NCBI RefSeq assembly: GCF_017873135.1
Contig: NZ_JAGGJV010000007.1
Span: 248,001 to 312,000 of the forward strand
DNA length: 64,000 bases
Source: Rhizobium herbae
GTDB lineage: Bacteria > Pseudomonadota > Alphaproteobacteria > Rhizobiales > Rhizobiaceae
Direction of reading: 5' to 3'
Below the pieces are notes generated by a model, which made no database searches, had not been told where the DNA came from, and worked only from the letters and a program-made list of their open reading frames with translations. Both the position numbers and the translations under genes were made by a program. Shown here piece after piece: positions 1 through 8,656 of the stretch. The number at the start of each line of letters is the position of its first letter. The stretch's first letter is position 1.

Positions 1-2
1 GG

Positions 3-725
3 ATCGGCGCGGACAAGATCCTCGGCGGCGCCGGCAATGACGGGATTTATGGTTATGCTGGCAGCGACCAGTTGTTCGGCGAGGCCGGCAACGACACCCT
101 GAACGGCGGCAAGGGTGCGGACAAGCTCGACGGCGGCGCGGGCACCGATACCGCGACCTATTCCGGCGCCACGGCAGGTGTCACGGCAAGCCTCGCAAAT
201 GCCGCCGTCAATACCGGCGATGCCAAGGGCGATGCCTATGTGTCGATCGAGCGGCTGACGGGCTCAAGCCACGCCGACAAGCTTTATGGCGATACATCCG
301 TCAACCTGCTCAGCGGCGGTGCCGGCGACGATATCCTGTCGGCCGGTGCAGGCAACGACACGCTCTACAGCGGGCTCGGGGCCGACGATCTGACAGGCGG
401 AGCGGGCGCGGACACTTTCGTCTTCAAGACGCTGGCCGACACCACGGTTGCCGCTGCCGGACGCGACACGATATTCGATTTTTCGGGCACCGGCGGCGAC
501 CGGATCGACCTGTCGGCCATCGACGCAAATGAGGCCGCCTCCGGCAATCAGGCATTCAAGTACCTGGGCACGGCAGCATTCACCGGCAAGGCCGGCGAAC
601 TCCGGTATAGCAAGCAGGCCTCTGACACCTATGTCTACGGCGACACCAACGGCGACAAGAAGGTCGATTTCGCCATTCACCTGGATGATGCGATCTCGCT
701 GTCGAAGGGATATTTCGTGCTGTGA
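3..725 (+). CDS. RTX (hemolysin-type) calcium-binding protein, C-terminal part
   Basis: The reading frame is open from the first bases of the window, so the 5' end and true start lie upstream. The visible 240 residues contain nonapeptide RTX repeats of the GGxGxDxLx type (for example GGAGNDG, GEAGNDTL, GGAGDDIL, GAGNDTL). These bind Ca2+ and fold into a parallel beta-roll after export. They are followed by a C-terminal domain of the serralysin/peptidase M10 C type (from GADTFVF through the DTIFDF and GDRIDLSAIDA motifs to the hydrophobic end KGYFVL), which normally carries the uncleaved type I secretion signal. The protein is therefore probably secreted by an ABC-type I system that is not in this window. 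Whether a protease, lipase or adhesin domain lies upstream cannot be seen. Confidence 0.9.
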   Translation: MGADKILGGAGNDGIYGYAGSDQLFGEAGNDTLNGGKGADKLDGGAGTDTATYSGATAGVTASLANAAVNTGDAKGDAYVSIERLTGSSHADKLYGDTSVNLLSGGAGDDILSAGAGNDTLYSGLGADDLTGGAGADTFVFKTLADTTVAAAGRDTIFDFSGTGGDRIDLSAIDANEAASGNQAFKYLGTAAFTGKAGELRYSKQASDTYVYGDTNGDKKVDFAIHLDDAISLSKGYFVL

Positions 726-810
726 TGCGAAGAGGCCGCTTTGCGGCGCCTCAGTCCGATCCGGCGGACAGCAGGTGGGGGGCGAGGCCTTTCCAAGGGC
801 TCTAACGAAA

Positions 811-834
811 ACGCCCGGCATTTTCGCCGGGCGT
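811..834 (-). terminator. Rho-independent terminator of the eryR-eryH-eryI operon
   Basis: A perfect 9-bp stem (ACGCCCGGC with GCCGGGCGT) and a 6-nt loop. On the minus strand the stem is followed by TTTTCGTT, so it best fits the end of the minus-strand eryI transcript. It may also stop the convergent RTX gene. Confidence 0.75.
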
Positions 835-893
835 CGCTCTGCAGGAGATGAGGGAGGATCTCCATAGCCTGCGGAAGGTCTTCGATCAGAGGA

Positions 894-1331
894 TCATTTG
901 CCGGCGTCGAGCCGGTCGATCGCCTGGACGTTGCCGGCCGACGAGCCGTTCGGATCGAATTCGGATTCCAGCCACTTGTCGACGATGGCTTTGGCCAGTT
1001 CCGGCCCGATGACGCGTGCGCCCATGGTGATGATCTGGGCATTGTTGGACTTGGCGGCGCGCTCGGCCGAATAGGTGTCGTGGGTGAGCGCCGCGCGGAT
1101 GCCCGGCACCTTGTTGGCGGAGATCGAGACGCCGATGCCCGTGCCGCAGATCAGGATACCGCGGTCGTTCTGGCCGCTGACGATGGTTTCGGCCAATCCC
1201 TTTGACAAGTCCGCATAGAAGCCGGACTGGCTGAGATTGCTGACCTCCAGGCCGCTCTTGGTGGCAAGATGGGCTTCGATGACGTCGAGAAGCGGCTTGC
1301 CTGCGCTATCGGCGCCGATTGCGATTTTCAT
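894..1331 (-). CDS. eryI: D-erythrulose 4-phosphate isomerase (RpiB/LacAB family)
   Basis: This is a 145-residue protein of the RpiB/LacA/LacB sugar-phosphate isomerase family, full length for the family. It starts [11 protein letters not shown] and has the nucleotide-like fold signature ILICGTGIG with the catalytic-type Cys at residue 62 and the anion-binding GTGIG loop. In Brucella and rhizobia the copy found next to a TIM-like gene and a DeoR regulator is EryI, which converts D-erythrulose 4-phosphate to D-erythrose 4-phosphate, an entry point to the pentose phosphate pathway. The substrate assignment rests on that gene context, since the family also includes ribose 5-phosphate isomerase B. 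It is the last gene of a minus-strand operon, 28 bp after eryH, and is followed by a terminator. Confidence 0.85.
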   Translation of the reverse strand: MKIAIGADSAGKPLLDVIEAHLATKSGLEVSNLSQSGFYADLSKGLAETIVSGQNDRGILICGTGIGVSISANKVPGIRAALTHDTYSAERAAKSNNAQIITMGARVIGPELAKAIVDKWLESEFDPNGSSAGNVQAIDRLDAGK

Positions 1332-1359
1332 GACTGTTTCCTTCCGTTGACGGTGTTTT

Positions 1360-2127
1360 TCAAAGTGTAGAGGAGACGTGCTTCAGGATGTCGAGATAGC
1401 CGGCCACATCCCAGGCCGAGCGGCCGATGAACAGGCCGTCGATATGCGGTTTGGCGATCAGTTCCTCGCAATTGCCGGGATTGACGCTGCCGCCATAGAG
1501 GACGGGCACGGCAATGCCGAGGACCGCGCTCGCCCATTGCGCGATCAACGCATGGCGCTCGTCGGCATAGTCGGCGGAGGCCGGAATGCCGTTGACGCCG
1601 ATCGCCCAGACCGGCTCGTAGGCGAGAAGCACGGGCTTTGCCTTGTCGGCGCCTTCGAGCAGAGCCAGGGCACCCTCGATCTGCCGCTTGAGAACGGCGT
1701 CGGCCTGGCCTGCCTCGCGTTCGGCCAGCGTCTCGCCGATGCAGATGAGCGGGACAAGACCGTGCTTCACAGCCGCCGCCGTCTTCAGCCCCACTGTGCG
1801 GTCCGTCTCGCCAAAATGTTCGCGCCGCTCGCTATGGCCGAGTTCGACAATATCGAGGTTGCAGTCCGTGAGCATCACCGGCGAGACTTCGCCGGTCCAC
1901 GCACCCGCATCGTCCCAATGCATGTTCTGTGCGCCGACCTTGACGCTGGTGTCTGCAAGCCGGTCCTTGACCTGGCGGACGGCTGTGAACGGCGGGATGA
2001 CGAAGCGCTGGACGCGGCTGTCGCGCGCCGCGTCGGCCTCGGCCAGTCCATCGGCAAAGATCATCGCCTCGGCGAGCGTCTTGTTCATCTTCCAGCTGGT
2101 TCCAACCCAGGCGGACGTCTCTGTCAT
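1360..2127 (-). CDS. eryH: L-erythrulose 1-phosphate isomerase (triosephosphate isomerase paralogue)
   Basis: This is a 255-residue TIM-barrel isomerase. The TIM active site is recognisable: SWKMNK with Lys13, ELGHSERR with the electrophilic His98, and AYEPVWAIG with the catalytic Glu171. The near-invariant Asn before the Lys motif (NWKMN) is Ser here. That substitution and the gene context point to the TpiA2/EryH paralogue, which interconverts L-erythrulose 1-phosphate and D-erythrulose 4-phosphate, rather than glycolytic TpiA. Its start overlaps the stop of eryR by 4 bp (ATGA), indicating translational coupling. The upstream product would come from erythritol or, as argued here, from OiaX of the D-apiose pathway encoded about 40 kb away in this window. 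Confidence 0.87.
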   Translation of the reverse strand: MTETSAWVGTSWKMNKTLAEAMIFADGLAEADAARDSRVQRFVIPPFTAVRQVKDRLADTSVKVGAQNMHWDDAGAWTGEVSPVMLTDCNLDIVELGHSERREHFGETDRTVGLKTAAAVKHGLVPLICIGETLAEREAGQADAVLKRQIEGALALLEGADKAKPVLLAYEPVWAIGVNGIPASADYADERHALIAQWASAVLGIAVPVLYGGSVNPGNCEELIAKPHIDGLFIGRSAWDVAGYLDILKHVSSTL

Positions 2128-2909
2128 GCTGTTTCCTCCGCGGTTTTCCCGCCAATTTTCTGAAGTTTGATGCCTGCTTCCCTGAGATCCGTTTCATAGA
2201 CAGGGTCGATCTCCGCGCCGGTCAGAACCGCGTCAAACCCCTCGAGCCCGGTCAGGAAGTGCAGGGCGGATTTGCCGAACTTGCCGTGATCGACGAGCAG
2301 ATAGGTGCGTGCCGCCGATTTCATCATCTGCCGCTTGGTCTGCACGACTTCCTGGTCCTGATGGAAGGCGGATGCGCCGTGGATGGCCGAGCTCGACAGG
2401 AAGGCCGCGTCGGCCCTGAGCGAGCGCAGGGCCTCTTCGGTGGTGATGCCGAAAAAGCCGTTGAACTTCTTCGAGTACTGGCCGCCGAGCGAGATGACGT
2501 CGATGCCGGCCACCGGCGCAAGCTTGTTGATCACGCCGAGATTGTTGGTGATGACTGTCAGCGGCCGGATATCCTTGAGATGGTCCGCCAGGCCGCCGGC
2601 CGTCGAGCCGTCGTCGATGATGATGATCTGGCCGGGCTCGATCAGCGTCGCGGCATGCTGCGCCAGCCGCCGCTTTTCTTCCGCCGCGATCTTTTCGCGA
2701 TAGCGGAAATCGCTCTCGAATTGCGGACTCGACTGGATCGAGGCACCCCCATGTACCTTGCGCAGAAGGCCGGCCTGTTCGAGATCGTCGAGATCGCGGT
2801 GCACGGTCATCTTGCTGACGCCGAACCGGCCAGCGAGATCCTCGACCGAGGCCGAACCCGTTTCCATCAGGATATCCATGATCTTCTGACGCCGGTCTTC
2901 AGGCTTCAT
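2124..2909 (-). CDS. eryR: DeoR-family transcriptional regulator of tetrose-phosphate metabolism
   Basis: This is a 261-residue DeoR/GlpR-type repressor. The N-terminal winged helix-turn-helix (about residues 5-60) has the family pattern RRQKIMDIL, VEDLAGRFGVSKMTVHRDLD and RKVHGG. A DeoRC ligand-binding domain follows, with the IIIDDGSTA motif that senses phosphorylated sugars. It is the promoter-proximal gene of the operon with eryH and eryI, as seen in other Rhizobiaceae, and probably represses its own transcript until a tetrose or pentose phosphate accumulates. The ATG is preceded only by a weak ribosome-binding sequence. Name and role come from conserved context. The ligand is inferred. 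Confidence 0.83.
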   Translation of the reverse strand: MKPEDRRQKIMDILMETGSASVEDLAGRFGVSKMTVHRDLDDLEQAGLLRKVHGGASIQSSPQFESDFRYREKIAAEEKRRLAQHAATLIEPGQIIIIDDGSTAGGLADHLKDIRPLTVITNNLGVINKLAPVAGIDVISLGGQYSKKFNGFFGITTEEALRSLRADAAFLSSSAIHGASAFHQDQEVVQTKRQMMKSAARTYLLVDHGKFGKSALHFLTGLEGFDAVLTGAEIDPVYETDLREAGIKLQKIGGKTAEETA

Positions 2910-2977
2910 CGAACTGCTCGTTTGGTCTTTGTCATACGGTCAAAATAACGGCGCTTCTGAAAATTTCAACCTCCTTA

Positions 2978-3013
2978 GTGATACTTTGTGATTTTTATAT
3001 GTGATAATGTGAT
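2978..3013. promoter_or_regulatory. Cluster of four GTGAT direct repeats between eryR and pncB
   Basis: GTGAT occurs at 2978, 2988, 3001 and 3009 in an AT-rich patch of the divergent intergenic region (2910-3166). DeoR-family repressors often bind clustered short direct repeats, so this is a candidate EryR operator. It could instead belong to pncB. There is no experimental support in the sequence. Confidence 0.4.
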
Positions 3014-3166
3014 ATAGGCGGTCTACTCTCATGCGGCGAGCCAGGCTTTCTGCTTTCGCGGATTTGCTTTGTTGCGTCAGCCTGTTGCGGCGGGGTCGAA
3101 TGCCGTGTCATGACTGCGGGGTGAACCACACATGCGCAGTCAGTGCCGGAGCGGGGGAGATTTTTC

Positions 3167-4471
3167 ATGACCAAGACGGACATCGCTCGCCGGGTCTACA
3201 ACAATGCCTGGAAGCTTGATCCGGTCGTGCGCAGCCTGCTCGACACGGATTTCTACAAGCTCCTGATGCTGCAGATGATCTGGCGGCTCTATCCGGAAGT
3301 CGATGCCACCTTCTCGGTGATCAACCGCACCAAGACCGTACTTCTGACCGACGAGATCGATGAGCAGGAACTGCGCGAGCAACTCGATTACGTGCGGGGC
3401 CTGCGTTTCACCAAGAAGGAAATGATCTGGCTCGCGGGTAACACTTTCTACGGCCGAAAGCAGATTTTCGCGCCGGATTTCCTTGCCTGGCTCGCCGATT
3501 TTCAGCTTCCGGACTATGAGCTTTCCCGCAAGCATGGTCAGTACGAGCTGACCTTCCCCGGCAAATGGACCCACACCAGCATGTGGGAAATCCCTGCGCT
3601 GGCGATCGTCAACGAGCTGCGCTCGCGCACGGCGATGAAGGACATGGGGCCTTTTGCCCTTGACGTGCTCTACGCCCGCGCGAAAGCCAAGATGTGGTCG
3701 AAGGTCGAGCAGCTCAGGGTCTATCCGGACCTGCGTATCTCCGATTTCGGCACGCGCCGCCGCCACAGCTTCCTGTGGCAGCGCTGGTGCGTCGAGGCGT
3801 TGAAGGAAGGCATCGGCAAATCGTTCTCTGGCACGAGCAACGTGCTTCTGGCCATGGACACCGATCTTGAAGCGCTCGGCACCAATGCGCACGAACTGCC
3901 GATGGTCGCGGCCGCCCTTGCGCGCAGCGACCAGGAACTGGGTGATGCTCCATACAAGGTTTTGCAGGACTGGAACCAGCTTTATGGCGGCAACCTTTTG
4001 ATCGTGTTGCCGGATGCTTTCGGCACGGCAGCTTTTCTGCGCAATGCGCCGGACTGGGTTGCCGACTGGACGGGTTTTCGCCCGGACAGTGCACCGCCGA
4101 TCGAAGGCGGGGAGAAGATCATCGCGTGGTGGAAGAAGATGGGCCGCGATCCGAAGGAAAAGCTGCTCATCTTCTCGGATGGCCTCGATGCCGAAACCAT
4201 CCTTAAGACCTACCGGCATTTCCAGGGCCGGGTGCGGATGAGCTTCGGCTGGGGTACCAATCTCACCAACGATTTCGCCGGCTGCGCGCCGACGGAAATC
4301 AGCGGGCTCAATCCGATTTCCATCGTCTGCAAGGTCAGCGATGCGAACGGACGGCCGGCCGTCAAGCTCTCGGACAATCCACGCAAGGCGACCGGCGAAC
4401 CATCGGAGGTCGAGCGTTATCTGAAATTCTTCGGAACCGAGGATTTTGCCGAACTGGCGGTCAAGGTCTGA
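3167..4471 (+). CDS. pncB: Nicotinate phosphoribosyltransferase
   Basis: The predicted 434-residue cytoplasmic enzyme converts nicotinate, PRPP and ATP to nicotinate mononucleotide, the first step of the Preiss-Handler NAD salvage route. The N-terminal [16 protein letters not shown] segment and the GTSN motif near [11 protein letters not shown] are typical, as is a C-terminal phosphate-binding part around [10 protein letters not shown]. The ATG at 3167 is chosen because GGGGGAGA lies 7-8 nt upstream and the length matches rhizobial PncB. A GTG at 3143 would add eight residues but has no ribosome-binding sequence. It is a single gene, divergent from eryR. Confidence 0.93.
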   Translation: MTKTDIARRVYNNAWKLDPVVRSLLDTDFYKLLMLQMIWRLYPEVDATFSVINRTKTVLLTDEIDEQELREQLDYVRGLRFTKKEMIWLAGNTFYGRKQIFAPDFLAWLADFQLPDYELSRKHGQYELTFPGKWTHTSMWEIPALAIVNELRSRTAMKDMGPFALDVLYARAKAKMWSKVEQLRVYPDLRISDFGTRRRHSFLWQRWCVEALKEGIGKSFSGTSNVLLAMDTDLEALGTNAHELPMVAAALARSDQELGDAPYKVLQDWNQLYGGNLLIVLPDAFGTAAFLRNAPDWVADWTGFRPDSAPPIEGGEKIIAWWKKMGRDPKEKLLIFSDGLDAETILKTYRHFQGRVRMSFGWGTNLTNDFAGCAPTEISGLNPISIVCKVSDANGRPAVKLSDNPRKATGEPSEVERYLKFFGTEDFAELAVKV

Positions 4472-4561
4472 CCACCATACGGGCTGAATGGGATCGTGGC
4501 TCTTGTCGCGCTATCGCAGGACGCGTAGGTCTTTCGGAAATCCAGCTGTTTTTCCGGCTCA

Positions 4562-5635
4562 GTGCAAGACGAGAAGAAATTGATATCGGCAACAAAAGAC
4601 TACGCACTTGAACTCTGCAATGTAAGCCGCAGGTTTGGACAGACCGTTGCGCTCGATGTCGTGTCGCTGGCGATCAGTCCCGGCGAGATCATCTGTCTCG
4701 TCGGCCGTTCCGGTTGCGGAAAATCGACACTGCTGAGAATGATCGCCGGGGTCGATACCATCGATTCCGGCCGCGTCCTGCTGAACGGAAACGAAGTGTC
4801 CGGCCCCTCCACCTTCGTGGAGCCGGAGAAGCGCAGGATCGGGTTCGTTTTCCAGGATTACGCACTCTTCCCGCATTTGACTGTCGAGCAGAACATTCTG
4901 TTCGGTCTCAAGGACCGGCCGAAACAGGAAGCGGCAGACAGGATCGCCTATGTTCTCGAGCATATCGGCATAGCGCACCTGAGCGCGCGGTATCCGCACA
5001 TGCTGTCGGGCGGCGAGCAGCAGCGTGCCGCCTTGGCCCGCGCTTTGGCGCCCCAGCCGGATATCCTTCTGATGGACGAGCCGTTTTCAAATTTGGACCG
5101 CGGCCTGCGCGACAGGGTTCGCGATGAAACGCTTTCGCTCCTGCGAAAGCTCGGCACCACGGTCATCATGGTGACACACGACCCGGAGGAGGCCCTTTCG
5201 GCGGGCGACAGGGTTGTTTTGATGAAATCTGGCCGGATCGTCCAGACCGGAACGGGCTACGACCTGCACGACAGGCCCATAAATCCCTATGCTGCGGAAT
5301 TCTTCTGCGCGTTCAACAAGGTGCCGGGCGTTTACCGCGATGGTCACGTCGAAACGGCAATAGGGCGGTTCGCGCGGCAACTCGATGCCGGCGAGGGCAG
5401 TCCGATGACACTCTATATCCGTCCGCGCGGTATCTCGGTCTCGCGCGAGGCGGGTGATATCAGCGGCCGGGTGAAAAGCCGTGTTTTCCTCGGCGAAGTC
5501 GAACAGCTTACTGTTCTGGTTGATGGCTTGGAGCAACCGCTTCAGGTGCGGACAATGAACCGGCTGCCGCCAGGAACGGAAGCGGTCGGCCTGACTGTCC
5601 TGCCGGACGGTTGGCTGACATTCCCTCCTGCCTAG
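4562..5635 (+). CDS. fbpC: Iron(III) ABC transporter ATP-binding protein
   Basis: This is a 357-residue ABC ATPase of the FbpC/PotA group. Walker A is GRSGCGKST (about residues 48-56), the signature is LSGGEQQRAALAR, Walker B is ILLMDEP, and the switch His is in VTHDPEEALSAGD. A C-terminal regulatory TOBE-like domain covers about the last 110 residues (LYIRPRGISV, VFLGEVEQL). It lies directly upstream of genes for a Fe3+ binding protein and a double-length permease, so it should energise ferric iron import at the inner membrane. The start is a GTG at 4562, and a TTG at 4580 is an alternative. An iron-box-like site lies between this gene and fbpA, so fbpC may be transcribed separately or at a different level. 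Confidence 0.85.
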   Translation: MQDEKKLISATKDYALELCNVSRRFGQTVALDVVSLAISPGEIICLVGRSGCGKSTLLRMIAGVDTIDSGRVLLNGNEVSGPSTFVEPEKRRIGFVFQDYALFPHLTVEQNILFGLKDRPKQEAADRIAYVLEHIGIAHLSARYPHMLSGGEQQRAALARALAPQPDILLMDEPFSNLDRGLRDRVRDETLSLLRKLGTTVIMVTHDPEEALSAGDRVVLMKSGRIVQTGTGYDLHDRPINPYAAEFFCAFNKVPGVYRDGHVETAIGRFARQLDAGEGSPMTLYIRPRGISVSREAGDISGRVKSRVFLGEVEQLTVLVDGLEQPLQVRTMNRLPPGTEAVGLTVLPDGWLTFPPA

Positions 5636-5695
5636 ATTGCAGGTTTGGGCGGCTTCAGTGATCCGATTGTTTACGGTAAAATCAGCCTGATAACT

Positions 5696-5710
5696 TGACT
5701 CGTTTAGTCA
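5696..5710. promoter_or_regulatory. RirA-type iron-responsive operator (TGA-N9-TCA) upstream of fbpA
   Basis: The sequence TGACTCGTTTAGTCA matches the TGA-N9-TCA consensus of the iron-responsive operator bound by RirA in Rhizobium. It is also an inverted repeat (TGACT / AGTCA, spacer 5) with slightly longer imperfect arms. It sits 43 bp before the fbpA start, consistent with iron-dependent repression of fbpA-fbpB. Confidence 0.65.
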
Positions 5711-5752
5711 GTTAATGCTCGACAGCGTGGCATCGTTCATCTGGAGGGTTAC

Positions 5753-6775
5753 ATGAACACGTTGAGCATCGCAAAATCCGTACTGTTTTCCACGACCTTG
5801 CTGCTTAGCACAGGCGCCGTTTCGGCAGCGGAACTCAATATTTACACCACCCGCGAGCCGGGTCTGATCCAGCCTCTGCTGGATGCCTTCACGGCCGCCA
5901 CGGGCACGAAGGTCAATACCGTCTTCCTCAAGGATGGCCTTGCCGAACGCGTCGTTGCCGAGGGCGAAAGCTCGCCGGCCGATATCCTGATGACCGTCGA
6001 TGCCGGAAATCTCGTCGATCTCGTGGAAAAAGGCATTACGCAGCCCGTCGAGTCCACTGTCCTCACGCAGGCCATTCCGGAACTTCTGCGCGATGCGAAC
6101 GGCCACTGGTTTGCGCTGTCGATGCGCGCCCGCGTCATCTATGCGGCAAAGGATCTCGATCTTGCCGCCTTCAACTACGAGGATCTGGCCGACCCGAAAT
6201 GGAAGGGCAAGGTCTGCATTCGCTCCGGTCAGCATCCGTACAACACTGCGCTGTTTGCCGACTACATCGCTCATTACGGCGCTGAAGCGACGGAAAAATG
6301 GCTTGCCGGCGTCAAGGATAATCTGGCGCGCAAGGCGGCTGGCGGCGACCGTGACGGTGCCAAGGATATTCTCGGCGGCATCTGCGATATCGCCGTTGCC
6401 AATTCGTATTATGTCGGCCTGATGCGCTCGGGCAAGGGCGGCGAAGAACAGGCCGCGTGGGGCAACGCCATCAAGGTTATCCTGCCGACATTCAAGGACG
6501 GCGGCACGCAGGTTAACGTCAGCGGTGCAGCGGTCGCCAAGCATGCGCCGAACAAGGCCGAAGCCGTGAAGCTTCTGGAATATCTCGCTTCCGACGAGGC
6601 CCAGAAGATCTATGCCGAAGCGAACTTCGAATATCCGGTCAAGCCCGGCGCCGCAGCCGATCCGGTCATCGCATCCTTCGGCGAATTGAAGATCGATCCG
6701 AAGCCTTTGACGGAAATTGTCAGCCATCGTAAGCAGGCAAGCGAACTGGTCGACAAGGTCGGCTTCGACAACTAA
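5753..6775 (+). CDS. fbpA: Periplasmic iron(III)-binding protein
   Basis: This is a 340-residue extracellular solute-binding protein of the FbpA/FutA group. A Sec signal peptide is clear (hydrophobic core LFSTTLLLSTGAVSA, cleavage near AA-ELNIYT). The mature protein opens with LNIYTTREPGL and contains ANSYYVG and a C-terminal NFEYPVKPG segment, typical of ferric-binding proteins that use tyrosines as iron ligands. GGAGG lies 5-6 nt before the ATG. It should deliver Fe3+ to the FbpB/FbpC transporter. An iron-responsive operator precedes it and a strong intercistronic hairpin follows it, which would keep its mRNA more abundant than that of fbpB. Confidence 0.9.
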   Translation: MNTLSIAKSVLFSTTLLLSTGAVSAAELNIYTTREPGLIQPLLDAFTAATGTKVNTVFLKDGLAERVVAEGESSPADILMTVDAGNLVDLVEKGITQPVESTVLTQAIPELLRDANGHWFALSMRARVIYAAKDLDLAAFNYEDLADPKWKGKVCIRSGQHPYNTALFADYIAHYGAEATEKWLAGVKDNLARKAAGGDRDGAKDILGGICDIAVANSYYVGLMRSGKGGEEQAAWGNAIKVILPTFKDGGTQVNVSGAAVAKHAPNKAEAVKLLEYLASDEAQKIYAEANFEYPVKPGAAADPVIASFGELKIDPKPLTEIVSHRKQASELVDKVGFDN

Positions 6776-6782
6776 GAAATCA

Positions 6783-6814
6783 GGAAGACGCCCGCAGTGC
6801 TGCGGGCGTCTTCC
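6783..6814 (+). terminator. Intercistronic hairpin between fbpA and fbpB
   Basis: A perfect 14-bp stem (GGAAGACGCCCGCA and its complement) with a 4-nt loop GTGC lies 7 bp after the fbpA stop. There is no strong T-tract, so it may be a partial terminator or an mRNA-stabilising hairpin setting the binding-protein to permease ratio. Confidence 0.6.
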
Positions 6815-6841
6815 CGCCGCCGACGAGATGGATTTCCTCCG

Positions 6842-8506
6842 ATGACCAGCGCCGCGCAAGGCAGCTACCGGCGCTCCGCCGGGTCCAGATGGCTGATCGG
6901 CGCCGGTGCTATCGCGTTTCTGGTCATGCTGCCGATCCTGGCGCTCGTGATGCAGGCGGTTCAGGGGTCCGCGGGACTATGGTCGCATCTGGTATCGACC
7001 ATCCTGCCTGTCGCCCTGCTGGATACGCTGATCCTTCTTTCTGGTGTGGGCTTGATCACCGCCGTTCTCGGCACGACGACGGCCTGGCTGGTCACGGCCT
7101 ATGCCTTTCCGGGTCGCCGGGTGCTCGAATGGGCCTTGCTGCTGCCCCTGGCGGTGCCGACTTACATCATCGCCTATGCCTATCTCGACATCCTGCATCC
7201 GGTCGGGCCGGTGCAAGGCGCCATCCGCTGGCTGCTTGGCTACTCCAGCCCAAGGGAATTCCGCCTGCCGGACGTGCGCTCGATGACGGGCTGCATCCTG
7301 CTTCTCGGTTTCGTGCTTTACCCCTATGTCTATATCCCGACGCGGGCAATGTTCCTGACCCAGTCGGCCAGTTTGGTCGAAGCCGCAAGAACGCTCGGCA
7401 TTTCGAGGCGTGCGGTGTTCTGGCATGTCGCCTTGCCGCTGGCGAGGCCCGCGGTCGCCGTCGGCGTCAGCCTCGCGCTGATGGAAACCCTCAACGATAT
7501 CGGCGCCTCCGAGTTTCTCGGTGTGCGGACACTGACCGTCTCCATCTATACCACCTGGATTACCCGGTCGGATCTGCCTGGCGCATCCCAGATCGCCCTG
7601 TCGTTGCTGCTGGTGGTGGTGACGCTGGTCGCCTTTGAGAAATGGGCGAGAGGTAAACAGCGCTATTCGACCGGCGCGCAGCGCAACCGCGCCTTTGAAC
7701 CGCGACAGGTGTCAGCGGGCTTGGGCCTAGTGTTGTTCATAACGGTGCTTCTGCCGATTGTCGTCGGCTTTGCGGCGCCTGCAACCTATCTCGCCGTCGA
7801 AGCGTGGAAGCGTTTGGAGTTCGCCGGGCTTTCTGCACGCTTCCTCGGTGAGGCGTTCAACACGATCGTCCTTGCGACATTCGCCACGATCTTGACCGTT
7901 CTCGCCGGCTTGCTGGTCAGCTATGCCAGCCGCCTGCGCCCCGGGACCACATCTTCCTGGCTTCAGCGTCTTTCGACACTTGGTTATGCCGCCCCCGGCA
8001 CGGTCATTGCGATCGGCGTGCTCATCGTATCGGCGACAGCCGACCGCTTCATCGACCGGACGGCGCATGCCTGGTTTGGCGTCTCAACGGGCTTGCTGTT
8101 CATCGGTTCCGGCGCCGCATTGCTCTACGCCTATACCGTCAGGTTTCTCGCTATCTCCGCCGGCGGGATCGATGCGGGACTGGCGCGCATTCCGATTTCC
8201 TTCGATCATGCGTCCCGCGTCCTGGGGCAATCGGCGGCGGGCACGTTTCGTTATGTGCATCTGCCGCTGTCGAAAGCGGCGATAACGGCCGCCGGGCTGC
8301 TGGTCTTCGTGGATTGCGTCAAGGAGCTTCCGGCAACCTTGCTGCTGCGGCCGCTCAACGTCGAGACATTTGCGACCCGCCTCTATGGCGAAGCCGCCAG
8401 GGGCACCTATGAGGAGGCTTCAATCGCGGCCCTCTCCATCGTCGCCATCGGCATCCTTCCCGTCATCATGCTCTCCCGGATGGGGCGAAACGGGCTGAGA
8501 CCATAG
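6842..8506 (+). CDS. fbpB: Iron(III) ABC transporter permease, fused double domain
   Basis: This is a 554-residue inner-membrane protein with two consecutive binding-protein-dependent transport domains, each with about six hydrophobic segments. EAA-like loops are visible at EAARTLGISRRAVFWHVALPLARPA (first half) and HASRVLGQSAAGTFRYVHLPLSKAA (second half). The two-in-one arrangement is normal for FbpB. The ATG at 6842 follows GAGATGGA. The longer frame beginning at 6797 would start inside the loop of the intercistronic hairpin, so it is unlikely. It forms the membrane channel for Fe3+ with FbpA and FbpC. Confidence 0.88.
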   Translation: MTSAAQGSYRRSAGSRWLIGAGAIAFLVMLPILALVMQAVQGSAGLWSHLVSTILPVALLDTLILLSGVGLITAVLGTTTAWLVTAYAFPGRRVLEWALLLPLAVPTYIIAYAYLDILHPVGPVQGAIRWLLGYSSPREFRLPDVRSMTGCILLLGFVLYPYVYIPTRAMFLTQSASLVEAARTLGISRRAVFWHVALPLARPAVAVGVSLALMETLNDIGASEFLGVRTLTVSIYTTWITRSDLPGASQIALSLLLVVVTLVAFEKWARGKQRYSTGAQRNRAFEPRQVSAGLGLVLFITVLLPIVVGFAAPATYLAVEAWKRLEFAGLSARFLGEAFNTIVLATFATILTVLAGLLVSYASRLRPGTTSSWLQRLSTLGYAAPGTVIAIGVLIVSATADRFIDRTAHAWFGVSTGLLFIGSGAALLYAYTVRFLAISAGGIDAGLARIPISFDHASRVLGQSAAGTFRYVHLPLSKAAITAAGLLVFVDCVKELPATLLLRPLNVETFATRLYGEAARGTYEEASIAALSIVAIGILPVIMLSRMGRNGLRP

Positions 8507-8580
8507 CGCCGGATGGTTTTCGGTCGAACGATTTGATATTTGAACCCGTCCCAACATCAAAAGCCTGAGGCCAAAAACAA

Positions 8581-8613
8581 AAACCCAGCCGGTGGAGGCA
8601 TCCGGCTGGGTTT
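8581..8613 (-). terminator. Terminator between fbpB and the convergent small gene
   Basis: A perfect 12-bp stem (AAACCCAGCCGG with CCGGCTGGGTTT) and a 9-nt loop. An A-rich run on the left gives a U-tract on the minus strand and TTT on the right gives a short one on the plus strand, so it is probably bidirectional. Confidence 0.75.
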
Positions 8614-8656
8614 CTCGCGCATTCTTGTTGGGGATGCGCCGGGAGAACTGGTCTTG

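Noticed and set aside
6797-6841. GTG start of fbpB at 6797
   Set aside because: It lies in the loop of a perfect hairpin and adds an arginine-rich N-terminus unlike permeases.
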